In this document: positions 24,638-36,138 of the stretch, piece by piece
How the letters are laid out: each line of letters begins with the position of its first letter
How positions within the stretch are numbered: the stretch's first letter is position 1
Source: Gryganskiella cystojenkinii
Lineage: Eukaryota > Mortierellomycota > Mortierellomycetes > Mortierellales > Mortierellaceae
Direction of reading: 5' to 3'
Length of the DNA: 64,000 bases
NCBI GenBank assembly: GCA_015852425.1
Contig: JAAAIG010000041.1
Span: 1 to 64,000, forward strand
Position numbers and translations under genes: made by a program
The notes under the pieces: generated by a model
Told to the model about the DNA's origin: nothing
Database searches by the model: none
The model's input: the letters and a program-made list of their open reading frames with translations, nothing else

Positions 24638-25757
24638 TTAAGCAGGGGAGTGCTTCAACAAGTTCTGGTCCCAGAGGTACACTAAAAAAAAGATGGGCGG
24701 GAGATCGGAGAAAAAAAAGATGTGAACCATGGATCAGTTTCGAAAGTCGACATTTCAAACCCCTTTCAAGCAGGCGCAAAAAAATCTGATGATAAGCAAA
24801 AAAAAACAAATAACTTACATCCAAGACCATCACCGCCAACACGGTTGAGCTGGGTGACAAGATCAGCAATCTTCTTGATGGCCTCGACCTGCTCCTCAAG
24901 GTACTCGGACTCGATAAAGTCGCACAACTGAGGGTCGTTGTTCTCCTCAGCAACCTTGTGGAGGTTAAGCAAGCTCTTGTTGACATCTAAAAAATAAAAG
25001 TTTTCGGAGGTTTTTGTTTATCGTTAGTTTTTTTGTTTTTTGTTTTTTTTTCGGGAAGGGGTCGTGGGTAAGTGAGGAGTGTTGGCCGCATGATTGCGCG
25101 ATTCCTTTTTTTTTTTTTTAGCTCTCTGAACTCTATTTCTCGGAGATGTTGCTCCTCAAAATGGAGCCCTTAAGAGTGCGCATGCTCCTCCTTCTTTTGT
25201 GTTCCATTTCTTATGGCACAAAGTTGGGGGGAGGAACGGCCGAGGGAGATGAACAGCGCAGGGACAAGGATCGAGGACTAGGAAAGGCAGGGATGGAAAA
25301 GGGAGAATTGCCGGAAATGAATAAAAAACAAAATTTTATACGTACCCTTCTCGAGCTGGAGAGTGGACTCGATGGCGTTACGAGCTGAGGACCAGTCAGC
25401 CTCGGGAGCTTGGAGTGTCTGGAGGATGACCTTACCACCACGGCGGTTTTGGTAATCGATCAACTTTTGAGCGTGCTCACGTTCTTCCTCAGCACTCTCC
25501 TTGAAGAAGTGCTCGAGACCGGGCAAGGCCTGGTTGACATGACCGGCCCAGGCAGAGAGGGAGAGGTAGACCTGGGAAGCCTGGAGCTCTTGACTGATCT
25601 GTAAATGATGGAAATAAAAAGGGAGATGCAAAGCAGATGCGTTAGCTTTATTGTCATCATCATTGACGGTCCAGAGAGGAAGGGAGGAGACAATACGTAC
25701 CTGGTGGTTGATGGCCTCCTCGGAGGCGGAAGAGAAGTTCTGCTTGGCAAGAGACAT
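24638..25757 (-). CDS. Ferritin, H-type with ferroxidase site
   Basis: Ferritin oxidises Fe2+ and stores iron as a mineral in a 24-subunit shell. Exons are 25757-25701, 25598-25346, 24986-24819 and 24681-24638, all in frame, giving 173 residues (human H chain 183). There is no signal peptide, so it is probably cytosolic. The ferroxidase ligands of human H ferritin all have counterparts: Glu23 and Tyr30 (human E27, Y34), Glu58 and His61 in EEREHA (E62, H65), Glu102 in LEKDVN (E107), and Gln136 in EEQVEAI (Q141). Other family blocks are [15 protein letters not shown] and the C-terminal GLGLYLWD. The short last exon of 44 bases was found by the expected YLFDK-like ending. Animal-like ferritin is rare in fungi and known mainly from early-diverging lineages. 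It shares a divergent region of about 950 bases with the TBC gene. Confidence 0.95.
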
Positions 25758-26018
25758 GTTGTGAATGCGTGTGTATGTATGGAAGTGGAGGGAGTTGTTG
25801 TTGTTGGGGGAGGGGAGCTAAGAAGGAAGGGATGACTGGAGTGGAATGAAGAAAAAAAAAAGGAAAAGAGAAAAGAGAGAAAAAGGAAAGAGAGCCCCGA
25901 GATTCGTCTTTTTATGCTGACCGAAACCAAAAAAAGAAGAAAAAAGAAGAGAGGGACACGACACTCACCAACGCATCATCTCACACGCCTTTGTCGTTTG
26001 CCTCAAAGCCATCCGAAC

Positions 26019-26026
26019 CTTATCAG
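26019..26026 (-). promoter_or_regulatory. GATA-type site upstream of ferritin
   Basis: The minus strand reads CTGATAAG about 265 bases before the ferritin ATG. Fungal iron-responsive GATA repressors (SreA/Fep1 class) bind ATC/GATA-type motifs, so an iron-response role is conceivable. A single GATA core is common by chance. Confidence 0.2.
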
Positions 26027-26146
26027 CGGGGAAAGATGGACTTCCAATTTTTTTTGGTTGCTCCTCACTCCGACGTTCAGTGTCCCGAGGATCAACCGCC
26101 GTCAGACCTCAGTAAGTACAAACCTCATTCGTCAAGTGATCCAAAC

Positions 26147-26154
26147 TCACGTGA
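26147..26154. promoter_or_regulatory. TCACGTGA palindrome between ferritin and the TBC gene
   Basis: This perfect 8-base palindrome contains the CACGTG E-box. It lies 390 bases before the ferritin ATG and 550 before the TBC ATG, so it could serve either. The same 8-mer recurs in the EMC6/Aly-REF divergent region. Confidence 0.4.
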
Positions 26155-26703
26155 CATGTCTGAGTTTGCACCAAGAATATTAATGATCGTAAGTGCTTCA
26201 TTCGGAGATAGCTTTTTCTAGGGAGAATAAAACCCCACTGTCCAAAGGAAAAGGGGTGGAGGTTGCCTTGTTATGTGCGTTTTTTTGTACTGTAATGCAT
26301 GCACCACACGTCTCCTGAAGGCCTATTCTTCGGTGGCAGCTCAGGATTTGTCAGGGCTTTCAAATAAAGACCCTTTTTCTTTTAGTTCAAAAACAACAAA
26401 AAAAAAAAAGAGTGATGGTCAGCAGCCAAAAAGTGACCCCTTACCTAGAAAGTAAAAAAAAAAAAAAAAAAATCGATTCAGGCACACACAGCACACAAAG
26501 CACACCTTTCACTTTGCCCATTTTTTTTTTTCTTTCTCTTTTCCTCTTTTTTTCCTCTACCATCCAGTTCACCCTTATCTACTTTCCTCTTTCCCTACTT
26601 TTCTTTCATTTTCATCCAGTTCTCTTTTACCGTGTCGACCTCGAACCCCTTTTTACTTTCTTCTTTCTTAACAGTGAGTGAGCCTTGCTGACTCTCGCTC
26701 ACG

Positions 26704-29700
26704 ATGGAGAGACACCACCACGATCGTGACCACAATCAGACCATGGTCGTAGAAGATACCGTGTTCCTCCTCCAGCATCCACTAGCTAATCCAAAAGATC
26801 CTCCAGTTGCTATCCCGACCCTACCTCTCCATCGACGACAAGAAACCAACATCCCCCCAACGCCAAACTCACTTCCCTCCACACTCTCCCCACCGAGTTC
26901 CCCTATTTTTGGTTCCTCTTCTTCTATTCATCGTCATCGGTCTAGTTTCTCCAGCACCACCAACTCTACTTCCGTCTTTTCTGGACATAATGGATTGAAC
27001 AACAGCCATAACAGTCAGTATCACAACAATGGCAATGGCAATAGTCCCAGCAGCGGTGGCGGTATCTCCTCGGATGCCCTTCTTCGATCGAAACATGCGC
27101 CGTTGTCATTGGCGCGCGATCTCACCACTCGGCTATGGCAACGAGAGGCAGAGTTGCAGACCATGAAAGATCTTTACGATGCAAAGATTCGCAGATTAAC
27201 CGAGATGCTCCAAGACGCCGGTGTCTCCCCAACCGAGGTCGAGAATAATCTTGCTGTCGTAGTCGAAGAGGAGACGATAACAATTTCGGACGATGATCCA
27301 CCAGAACGCGAACATCAACAACAAAATCAACAGCTGCAGCTTTTGGTCACAAGTGAGGAAGGTTGCCTCGTGGGTCATGTCCGTCCAATAAAATCAACAA
27401 CAACAAGACGACGAAGGACAGCAGCAGAAGACGGGTTGTTTGATGACAGCAGTAGCAGTATCCTTCTCTTCGACGATGAAGAAAGAGAGGAGCAGCTGTC
27501 ACAACAACAGCAACAGCAGCATAATGGCGGAGTCGACGACGAGGAGGATGACACGGAGGAGTTTATGTCGAGCTCAGGCACGCTCTCGTTTGGTTCGTCC
27601 AGTTGTGCGACGCAGCTGACCAGGCCCAATCTCTCCTGTCAACCTTCCAACGCTGTTTTTAAATCAACAAAAGCGACAGTAACTGCAGACCAATCGTCGA
27701 CCTCGCCTGCATTGACTGCCATGGGCAAGTATCGAACCATGGTTGCAGTAGCAGGAACAGCAGGATTACGTCGCTCTACAGCAGGAATCGTCCGCCCCTT
27801 TTCACCCACCAACAGTGAAATTTCGATAGCGTCACAGTTACCCTTGCCTGCCGTTAGCCGAAAATCTCCTGACGCAAAGACACAGGATTCAGAGACCCAA
27901 GCCCAAAACGAACCATCGCCGTCGTTTGGACAACACCTCTATCAACACGGTGGTCGGACCGTTAATGGCAGTCAGAGTCCAATTCCGTCGTTTATCGCCG
28001 AATCCTTTGCCGCGGGAACACTAGGGATAAAGACGCTACGGGAACGATGGGTCATGGCCTCGGGAGTCTTGTCATGGAACAAGCCGAGATCAACAACTTC
28101 CGACCAACAGCAACACCCCCCGAGGAGTGGCAGTAGCAGTATCGTCACCAGTCCCAGTGGTCTGTTCATTCGTAGGGAAGGGATCGTCAATGAAAAGAAA
28201 CCCGCAGTCGTCGAAACCTGTCTCCCACCACCGCTACTGGACGAGTTATCAACCTTGGATCAGTACCAACGAGACGAGCAGGACCGATGGACGACGACAA
28301 ACGGACGGAAACAACACTCGAAGGGACGACCATTGTCTGAGGTTGCGTTCATGGGATCAAATCAACATCCGACAAAGTACCAGTCCATGACCACGACGAT
28401 GGCCAGAGATATCCCAAGACCGCCTATCACTCGCATCCATGAATACCTTGAGCAACAACAGCAACGGCCCGAGTCCTTCAACCCCTCCCCATTGCATTAC
28501 AGGGCGATCTCGATGGCGGCCAATTTGATCGACACAGGCGCCATTACCCCAGCAAAACTTTATGCACGCAGGACTCAAACCATGATTGCCAAATGGACAT
28601 TGGGCTTGATCATGAATAGTAGCAAACCACGACAACAGCCACGGGGATTCTCCGCCTCTTCTGCCTCTAGCGCTTTCCCAGTCATTCGAGAGTCACTATC
28701 GTCCGAACACGAGGATGGCATAACAGGTGGACGCCATCGACCCTCTTGTGACAAAAATGAGGATGCGATGTTGGCTGACCCTCATCGCCGTCCTATGTCA
28801 GAAATGGAGATGGTCTCGGATTATGGCACTCTCAGTCCTGCAGAAATTCCTCGAGCGCTCTCGTACAAGAGTCATGCGACGGTACCCAACTTGATCAGTT
28901 CCTCTTATCCGCACTCATCGTCACAGTATTACTATCCGCATCATCATATTCACACTTCACAGAGTGTAGTCGAGCTCTCGGATATCAGCTCGGCTCCGTT
29001 ATCGATGTCACCGACGTTTTCATACTTGGGCGAGGCGATCCAGAACAAAAATATCGAGAAAGGCAGTAACTATAAACCGCTCACGGATCGATATGGTTTC
29101 CTTGTGCATGCAAGGCCGATGGCGGTACAACAGGGGCTAATGAAACTAAACGAGGATCTGGACACTCCTCAGTTCGAACGAGGCAACGGAGGAGGCATGC
29201 ATAGCAGACAAAATAGTGGCACCGGATTTGAATTCTTGAAGACCTCACCTGGGGAAGAAGAAGAGGAGCCTCGATCGCGACCAGTGTCGCCTCCGCCGTT
29301 CTTCTCGTCGTTCTCGTTCGGTCAGATCGCTCAACACGGAGGTATGGCCACCTCTGCAGTCAGCAATGTCTCTTCTGGATCTTCAAAGGATAACGACAAT
29401 GACCACAACTTCAGTGGCAATATTAGAAATGGTAGCCTCAAGCCTCCAAAGAGCAACAGCAGCGGTATGACGACCTCGAACTCGAGCACCGGAATCGCAA
29501 CCAGTCTTACCTCTCCGATCCTCTCGATCGCGACTCGACCCATGTCTACACTTTCGCCGCCAAATTCGTCCTCAGCCGCTGCCACGACTTTACTTTCTCA
29601 GATCAAGGTCCTTCACGATTCTGTTCAAATGACACAGAAGGAGAAATGGGATGCCTTTTTGAAAAAAAGACGGCGGCGAGTCCATCTAGGCGAGACCACC

Positions 29701-30099
29701 AGCGGAGCCCTTGGAAATATGTCCAGCACCAATCTCGGAACACCATTGCTCTTTGGCAACCTTATGGCCGCCGCCACATCCACCTCACAGGACGAACAAG
29801 ATTACCTTCAGCAACAACAAGAGGACGAAGATGTGATGTACTGGACCAGTGTCTGTATCATTGGCATCGCCACGATCGGTAAAGGTTCGGATTGGGAAGA
29901 GTTCCGAGAACTGACTCGAGGAGGGATCCCGGTCATGTATCGAAACAAGATTTGGCAAGAGGCTTCTGGTGCATTCGACATGCGACAGCCTGGGTACTAC
30001 AAGGAGTTGCTCTCGAGACAGGACCCCGAAAGTAGTCCGTGCTGGGGTGATATCGAGATGGTAAGCGAGTGTTGAAAAAGATGAGCAAAACTATAATAA

Positions 30100-30139
<40 letters not shown>

Positions 30140-31075
30140 GACGTACAGATCCACCAATCTATGTCTCTCCAGGATTTACACCGCACGTTCCCGACCAACA
30201 TCCTCTTCGGCCCTGGTGGCCAAGGCATTGACAAGCTTAAGAATATCTTGATTGCCTACAGCCTGTAAGTAGAAATTATCAACTTGAAGTATAATGGCTG
30301 TCATTTTCTTGGCGATTTTCGTTGCCAACGCCGCTCATCTGATGACCCGTCTTCTTCTTTCCCCTTTAGCCATAATCCGACCGTCGGCTACTGCCAAGGA
30401 ATGAACCTCTTGGCAGGAACGCTGTTGCTCACCAACAACTCTGAAGAAGAATCCTTCTGGATATTGACCTCGATGCTCGGTCGTCACCTACCAGAGGACT
30501 ATTTCACGCAACAACTCCTCTCTCCACAAGCAGATCAACGGGTCCTCAAGGAGCTCGTCCAAGAAATCATACCTCGACTCAATACGCATTTCCAAGAGAT
30601 GCACGTCGATCTCACCGCCATCACCTTTAGCTGGTTCCTCACCCTCTTTACAGACTGTTTACCTGTCGAGACCTTACTTCGAGTCTGGGACGTCTTTTTC
30701 GTCGAGGGTATGCTCATTGTCTTCAAAGTCGCCCTTGCGATCTTGTGGATGAACGAAAAGGAGATCCTGAAATGTCGAAACGGCGCTGCTGTATACTGTT
30801 ATATGAAACAGATGACCTTGGGAATGCATCAGGCCGACAAATTACTCAAGGTGGCCTTTGTGACCCTGAAATCGTACGTGAACCCGGATAAAGTCGAGTC
30901 CAAGAGAGTTCGACAACAGCGAATCGTTCGACAGGAGCTGATTCAGGAACAACAGTTTCTCAAGATGAAGACTTTTAGTTGTTCGCCACCACCAACATCG
31001 CCAAAGCAGCAACTTGTCAATGCCTCACCCACCACCACAGCATCCATTCCAACTGTAATTACCTCCGACAACTGA
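26704..31075 (+). CDS. TBC-domain Rab GTPase-activating protein with very long disordered N terminus
   Basis: TBC proteins switch off Rab GTPases in membrane traffic by supplying an arginine and a glutamine finger. Exons 26704-30060, 30149-30264 and 30370-31075 give about 1392 residues. The TBC domain occupies only the end, about residues 1073-1330, starting with GGIPVMYRNKIW. The arginine finger (LQDLHRTFP) lies in exon 2 and the glutamine finger (GYCQGMN) in exon 3, so the enzyme looks competent. The later LRVWDVFFVEG and FKVALAIL blocks are present. Residues 1-1070 are mostly low-complexity, with Gln, Ser, Asn and Glu/Asp runs. A predicted short coiled coil (TRLWQREAELQTMKDLYDAKIRRLTEML) covers about residues 144-171. 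The C terminus has a Lys/Arg/Gln-rich helix. The first intron holds an ACT microsatellite. Which Rab it acts on is not visible. Confidence 0.92.
30101..30139 (+). repeat. ACT trinucleotide microsatellite (13 copies) inside an intron
   Basis: Thirteen perfect ACT units fill much of the 88-base first intron of the TBC gene and end only nine bases before its AG acceptor. The repeat therefore occupies the place normally held by the branch point and polypyrimidine tract. Confidence 0.95.
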
Positions 31076-31220
31076 ATACCCACTATTCACCTCCACTGCT
31101 CCATGTCTAGAGCATAATGTATATATAACTTTCTGTATCAACACGTCTTTGTAACTCACCTCCCCTCCAGATCCATAAAGCGTTTTCTAATAATAATAGT
31201 CTCTATTTTTTTTTTTTTTG

Positions 31221-31226
31221 TTTATT
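31221..31226 (-). terminator. Polyadenylation signal AATAAA of THR4
   Basis: TTTATT on the plus strand gives AATAAA on the minus strand, about 50 bases past the THR4 stop. It lies in the 201-base space shared with the convergent TBC gene. Confidence 0.45.
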
Positions 31227-31276
31227 TGGGTCCAGTATTGTTACCAAGAGTCCCGGTATTAATTTTTTTTTTTACT

Positions 31277-33177
31277 CTACTCAGATAACTCGTTGGCAAT
31301 CACCTCAATGACTAAGGACTCCTCGGCTCTTGGAATGACCGTGACACGGCGCTCAGCCGTCAAAAGGCCCTCAAACTCCTTGGGCAGGACCTCCTTGTTG
31401 AAGAACTCTTCAAAGTTCACGCCCTCCTGATCCTTTAATGCCTTCTCGACCGCCTCTGAGAACTTGGCTGGATGTGCGGTCGATAAAGAGATGACAATGT
31501 TTTGAGAATCAATCTTGGGCAACACCACACTCGCAGCCGTGACACCGACAGCGGTATGGGGGTCCATGACATAAGGTGCCTGAGTAGCGTCTTTGGGATG
31601 GCAGTATGCGCGGATGGTATCGCAGGTCTATTATCAACAAAGAGAAAGGAAAAAAAAGCAATTGGTCATCGAGTTCAACGCAAATAGAGTCCAAACTGTC
31701 CAGATGTCGATTTTGCTCCGGCTTTTTACCTCCTGATCAGAAACGTGTCCGGCATCAAAGACCTTCTTGGCCTCGGCCAAAACCTTGGCACCGGTATCAA
31801 AACGACCTGTCTGCTTCAGATCCTTCATCCAACCATCAACAATCGCTCCAGCCTTGGTATCTCTCTCAGCCTCTGGTACACTGGAATCGACAGCGGCAGC
31901 TCGGGCAAGGTACCAGAGCAGACGTTCAAAGTTGGAGCTGACCACGATATCCATGGCGGGGCTCAGAGTCGCATGCACACCACCGTCCTCGCCGACAATC
32001 TTTTCACAGACACCAGAGCAGAAGAATCTGTACAGGATATCGTTCGCATTTGTTGCGACCAAAAGTTTCGAGGTAGGGAGACCCATCTGGTGCGCATAAT
32101 AACCGGCGAGGATATCACCAAAGTTGCCCGTGGGGACCGAGTATGTGACATGGATCTTTTTGGCTGCCTCAGAGCCGGGGGTGATGTTGAGCGAGCGGAG
32201 AAGGTTGAAGTATGAATGAACGTAGTAAACAGTCTGAGCGAGGATACGAGCCCAGTTGATCGAGTTGACAGCGCCGAGATTGTATTTGCTCATAAAGTCC
32301 TTGTTCGCAAAGAGACCCTTGACGATATCTTGGCAGTCATCAAAAGTACCGCCAACCGAGATGTTGTGAACGTTCTTATCGAGGACTGTGGTCATCTGAG
32401 CCTCCTGAATGGGACTGACACGACCCGTAGGGAAGAGGATAAAGACCTCGAGATCCTGCTTGTTACGAAGACCATAGATGGCCGCACTAAGGAATAAAAA
32501 AAAAAAGTTTAAAAAAAGACGTGGAAGCAAAAAGGTTAGTCACCGTTGTCATTATCATTATCTTTGGAGCTCTCTCGGAACATAAATTTTTCATTTGAAG
32601 TCAAAGAGTCATAGTTCTGATCTGACTTTGGATTTCCACCAAACAGATTGTAAAGCACGATCCACTTTTGATCGTTCAAAGACAAACATGATAAAAAAGG
32701 ACAAACATACCTGCCAGTGTCACCACTCGTAGCGCCGACAACAGTGATTTTGTGGCGGTCAGCCTTGTTCTCGATGCCAGCATTCTTGCGTTGCAAAAAG
32801 TACTCGAACAAGTTACCGACAAACTGCAGGGCAACGTCCTTGAACGCAAACGTTGGTCCATGGAACAGCTCGAGAATATAGAGACCGTCCTTGACCTTAT
32901 GAAGAGGAGTGATGTCCTTGTGACGGAAGGTCGAATAAGACTTGTTGATCAGACGCTCGAGATCTGGCCTTGGGATCTCATCGTTATCGATATAGAGTGA
33001 GAGGACCTCGAGGGCCAACTGCTCGAAGGAGAGGTTGGCCCATTTCGTCAAAAAGTCGGTAGGGAGCTGAGGAATCGACTCGGGAATGAAGAGGCCGCCA
33101 TCGGGTGAGAGACCGGCAAGGACGGCCTGCTCAAAGGTATAGTTCGTAGCTTGGCCGCGGGTGGATTTGTACTTCAT
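31277..33177 (-). CDS. THR4: Threonine synthase
   Basis: This PLP enzyme converts O-phosphohomoserine and water to threonine, the last step of threonine synthesis, in the cytosol. Exons are 33177-32711, 32486-31730 and 31627-31277, giving 524 residues (yeast Thr4 has 514). The N terminus MKYKSTRG is that of the family. The PLP-binding lysine is Lys113 in HGPTFAFKD. The phosphate/PLP loop ATSGDTGSAA is formed across the first junction, and PTGNFGDILAGYYA and NANDILYRFF mark the second half. The C-terminal part (VMDPHTAVG) is in exon 3. All junctions are GT-AG and keep frame. A CACGTG site lies 107 bases upstream. It converges with the TBC gene. Confidence 0.97.
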
Positions 33178-33283
33178 GATTGTGAATATAAATGTGAATG
33201 GGGTGAATGTGTGTAATGAATGAAGAAAAAAGAAAGAGACCGCCGAGACACTTTCTGCATTGGAACCTTTCCGATTTTAATCG

Positions 33284-33289
33284 CACGTG
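33284..33289. promoter_or_regulatory. CACGTG E-box upstream of THR4
   Basis: The core sits 107 bases before the THR4 ATG, in GCACGTGA. In yeast, CACGTG in amino-acid and sulphur genes is bound by Cbf1. The same link here is only an analogy. Confidence 0.45.
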
Positions 33290-33698
33290 ACTTTTCAATT
33301 GGGCGATCAGGGTGTTTTTGATCTCCTCTCTTCTCTCTCTAGGCAAGCAACTGAGTCATCTTTGCACCCTTTTTAATTGTCGTCGTTAGCAAAAAGTCGA
33401 GGTGAAGATGCTTGCCAGTTTATAAAGAACAAGTTGTATGCAAAATAGGCCAATGTTTAATTTTTGTAGTATACAAAGCAATGCGGTAGATAGCAAACAA
33501 GATGAATGATATGAACGACACGAATGTTATGCGAAATATGCAGATAATTATGACAACTCTGTGATTAAAAAACGAAATCGCGTCGGGCACAGCCCATCCT
33601 CGCGAACGAATCTCAACGAATAGGATGCAAAAAGGGAGGGAAGGTGAATAAATACAAAATGCGGTAGGGAAAACTAGACGACTCTCTTTGTCAAAAAC

Positions 33699-34556
33699 TT
33701 AGACAAAGGACCACTCAAGATCGAGAACACCCTTGGACATTGGGGCGAAATGCTGGAAGGCCTCGCGGGAGAGGTCGAGCTGACCATGGCTACAGTAACG
33801 GTGAGGGCAAGTGTCGACAATACGGACGATAACGCTCTTGCCAGGGTAACCCTTGGCAGTGACACGGAGCTTCTGACCGCACTTGGATCCTTTACCCCAC
33901 ATCTCGCCCATCTGAGCCTCGTTCAAAGCGACAATCATATCGCCCTGGGAGAATTTTTCACCGCAGGAGCCAGAGTTGTCACTGAACCATGTACCGCGAC
34001 CACGGAAAGTCTTACTAGTGTGGTGGTTGCTGTGATCATCATCCTTGACAGAGGGCTTGGCGACGGGCTTGGTAGGCTTGGGAGCAACTGTGGTACTGGT
34101 GGCGGTAGGCTGGGTAGGAACCATGGCCTCGGGGAGCTTGTCCAACAACTGCCAGTCAATGGGAGCAACACCATGCCCCGTAAACTCCTTCATGGCAACC
34201 TGAGAGAAATCGAGCGAGGTGGCGTCGCAGGATGGGCAGACATCGACAATCTTGAAGATAAAGCTTTCGGCGGGGTCCTCTTGGAGGGTAACGTTGACAT
34301 ACTTGCCACAGACCGAGGTGTGGTTCTTGACATTACCAAAGAGGGCGCTACTCACGGCAGCGACGGGCTCATCGAAGGTGTATTTGATATCGGGGCAACC
34401 GTTGCGGTGGTCGTCAAAGTAGGTAGCGTTTCCAGAGTAGGTGGTGTTCAATTGAGCAACGCCAGTGACATCGACGGGAGAGGTAGGGAAGGTGACAGGA
34501 GCGGCCATGACACTCAAAAGGGTGGCGACAACAGCGAGAGAAACGACAAGAGCCAT
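33699..34556 (-). CDS. Secreted protein with two double-psi beta-barrel (expansin/RlpA-like) domains
   Basis: An intronless gene encodes 285 residues. A signal peptide covers residues 1 to about 19 (hydrophobic, ending VMAAP). Domain one, about residues 40-135, begins SGNATYFDD and contains GCPD, VCGKYVNV and FKIVDVCPSC with DFSQVAMKEF. Domain two, about residues 184-283, begins FRGRGTWFSDNSGSCG and contains KCGQKLRV, VIVRIVDTCPHRYC and LDLSREAFQHF. Both follow the double-psi beta-barrel pattern of expansin domain 1, RlpA and plant barwin-like proteins, with cysteines and the VD-CP signature. A Thr/Pro/Lys-rich linker of about 35 residues separates them. No carbohydrate-binding expansin domain 2 is present. 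Such proteins bind or loosen wall polymers or are secreted effectors. Substrate and activity are not shown. The repeat probably arose by internal duplication. Confidence 0.88.
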   Translation of the reverse strand: MALVVSLAVVATLLSVMAAPVTFPTSPVDVTGVAQLNTTYSGNATYFDDHRNGCPDIKYTFDEPVAAVSSALFGNVKNHTSVCGKYVNVTLQEDPAESFIFKIVDVCPSCDATSLDFSQVAMKEFTGHGVAPIDWQLLDKLPEAMVPTQPTATSTTVAPKPTKPVAKPSVKDDDHSNHHTSKTFRGRGTWFSDNSGSCGEKFSQGDMIVALNEAQMGEMWGKGSKCGQKLRVTAKGYPGKSVIVRIVDTCPHRYCSHGQLDLSREAFQHFAPMSKGVLDLEWSFV

Positions 34557-36138
34557 GATGAAATGTGTGAATAAGAGGAGCAGGGTTTGAGGATGGAGTG
34601 ATGGTGAAGAGTCAAGAAAAAAATTGGGAGCGAGCAGCAGCTATTTTATAGCCCAGGAGATCTTTTTGTTCCTGAGAGTTGGTACCTGCTCGTTACCCGG
34701 ATCAATCAGGGGTACTTAGCCTCAAACCACCGCCACGACCCCCGGCCAGCATTCAAGAAGGGAGCAATGAACTCTTTTTTCCCTCGTTGTTCAGTGACCA
34801 AAAGCGGAGGGAAAATGTTAAACCAACGCGTGGGATTCAGATCAATCAGTTCGAACTCAAAACAAAGGTGACATTCGATTCACCTTTTTTGCTCGGTAGA
34901 GTAATAGATTTCCTTGGGTCACGCACGCCCTTTCCTGCCAGCCAAAATGTCAAAAACTTTCGCTCTGCTCGAACAATCTGGTTCCAAGAGATACTTGACA
35001 ACAACAAAATTGACCTTCCATGTGCATATTCCAGGGGAGAAGTTGGAGAAGAGGGATCGCCATCGGTCTTGCGGAGGATCAAGTCTCCTTCCTAATCCCA
35101 TGTGAACAAGGCGATACAGTTACACGTCCCTGAGTTTCGTCATTGAGCGGAGATCACCCTCGTTCGCCACAAATATCACACAATAATGTGAAACAGATTT
35201 CCTGAATCTCAAGTGCTGAGAGTGACTGAGAAGGAGTAGAAAATGGAATGGCAGGAAGGACAAGAAAAATGGAGGTCGAAAAAAAAAAAAAAGTTCTTCC
35301 TTCCGATCATATAACTTTGGAATGCCCCGGATCAGCGAACTGCGGATCAGACAATGCTGGACTCCACTTTTGGAAATATACAAGCCCTCACTCTACTTTT
35401 TGTTCTTTGGTCCTCCTCAGCGCGCAGAACCTAGGCGCGGGACGATTGAGGAATCCACCTTGTCAGTTCTCGAGTCTTTGACTCTCTCAGACTTTTATCT
35501 CCGTCTCCGCGTCAAAATGTCTCATGGGTCGTGTTGTGCTGTATTGCAAAAAGAGAAACCTGGGACTCTCTGTAACCCTGTCCATGATATCCCTGTGTGA
35601 TCGTGTATATATTTTTTGGCGGAGACGGTCGGCGTCAGCGCGGAGACTAATGACACGGAAGAGGCACTTCAACACACACACCTACTTCAGCAAACAAATA
35701 TCGAATTTGTCGACGCACCACCTGAACTTGGTCAGGGACCACAATCGTGTAAGGGTTTTTTACGGACAAAAAACAAGTTGACCAGGGTGCGTTCCAGTTG
35801 TTTTGCCTTTTTTTTTTTATAAAAAAAGAATGGAACTGAGCGTCAACACGCGTTGCATTCTTGGAGAATATTGTGTTCAAAACCTAGGGGCGAAGAGGTA
35901 ACAGAAAAGAAGCGATCCTTCCTGACTGACTCCAAGGATCCTCTCTCGTGATGACAAAGGGCACGTGCCCCTTGATATATTAATGCGATGCATTTTTTTT
36001 TTTGGTATTCCTCAATCTACTCATCTTTACATTCGACTCTTTAACATTCCTTTTTTTCACGCCTAGTATTCCTCTATTCCTCGCTCCTTATTATTCATTC
36101 ATCCTCATCCACTTCTGACAACCAGACGACTTTGGCAT
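34557..36138. other. Intergenic, divergent promoters, no gene seen
   Basis: The 1.6 kb between the double-barrel gene and the Smr gene have only short, stop-ridden frames. Bases 34557-34660 are the leader of the minus-strand gene. Bases 35990-36120 are T/C-rich and form the leader of the plus-strand gene, after a CACGTG site at 35962. Confidence 0.5.
35962..35967. promoter_or_regulatory. CACGTG E-box upstream of the Smr gene
   Basis: The core lies in a longer palindrome, GGGCACGTGCCC (35959-35970), 172 bases before the Smr start codon. Confidence 0.45.

Noticed and set aside
24638..26000. Animal-type iron-responsive element in the ferritin leader
   Set aside because: I saw no CAGUGN loop with a suitable hairpin close to the ferritin start, and such elements are not known from fungi.
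25914..26221. Short plus-strand frames between ferritin and the TBC gene
   Set aside because: Short, overlapping in two frames, no motif, and within the shared promoter region.
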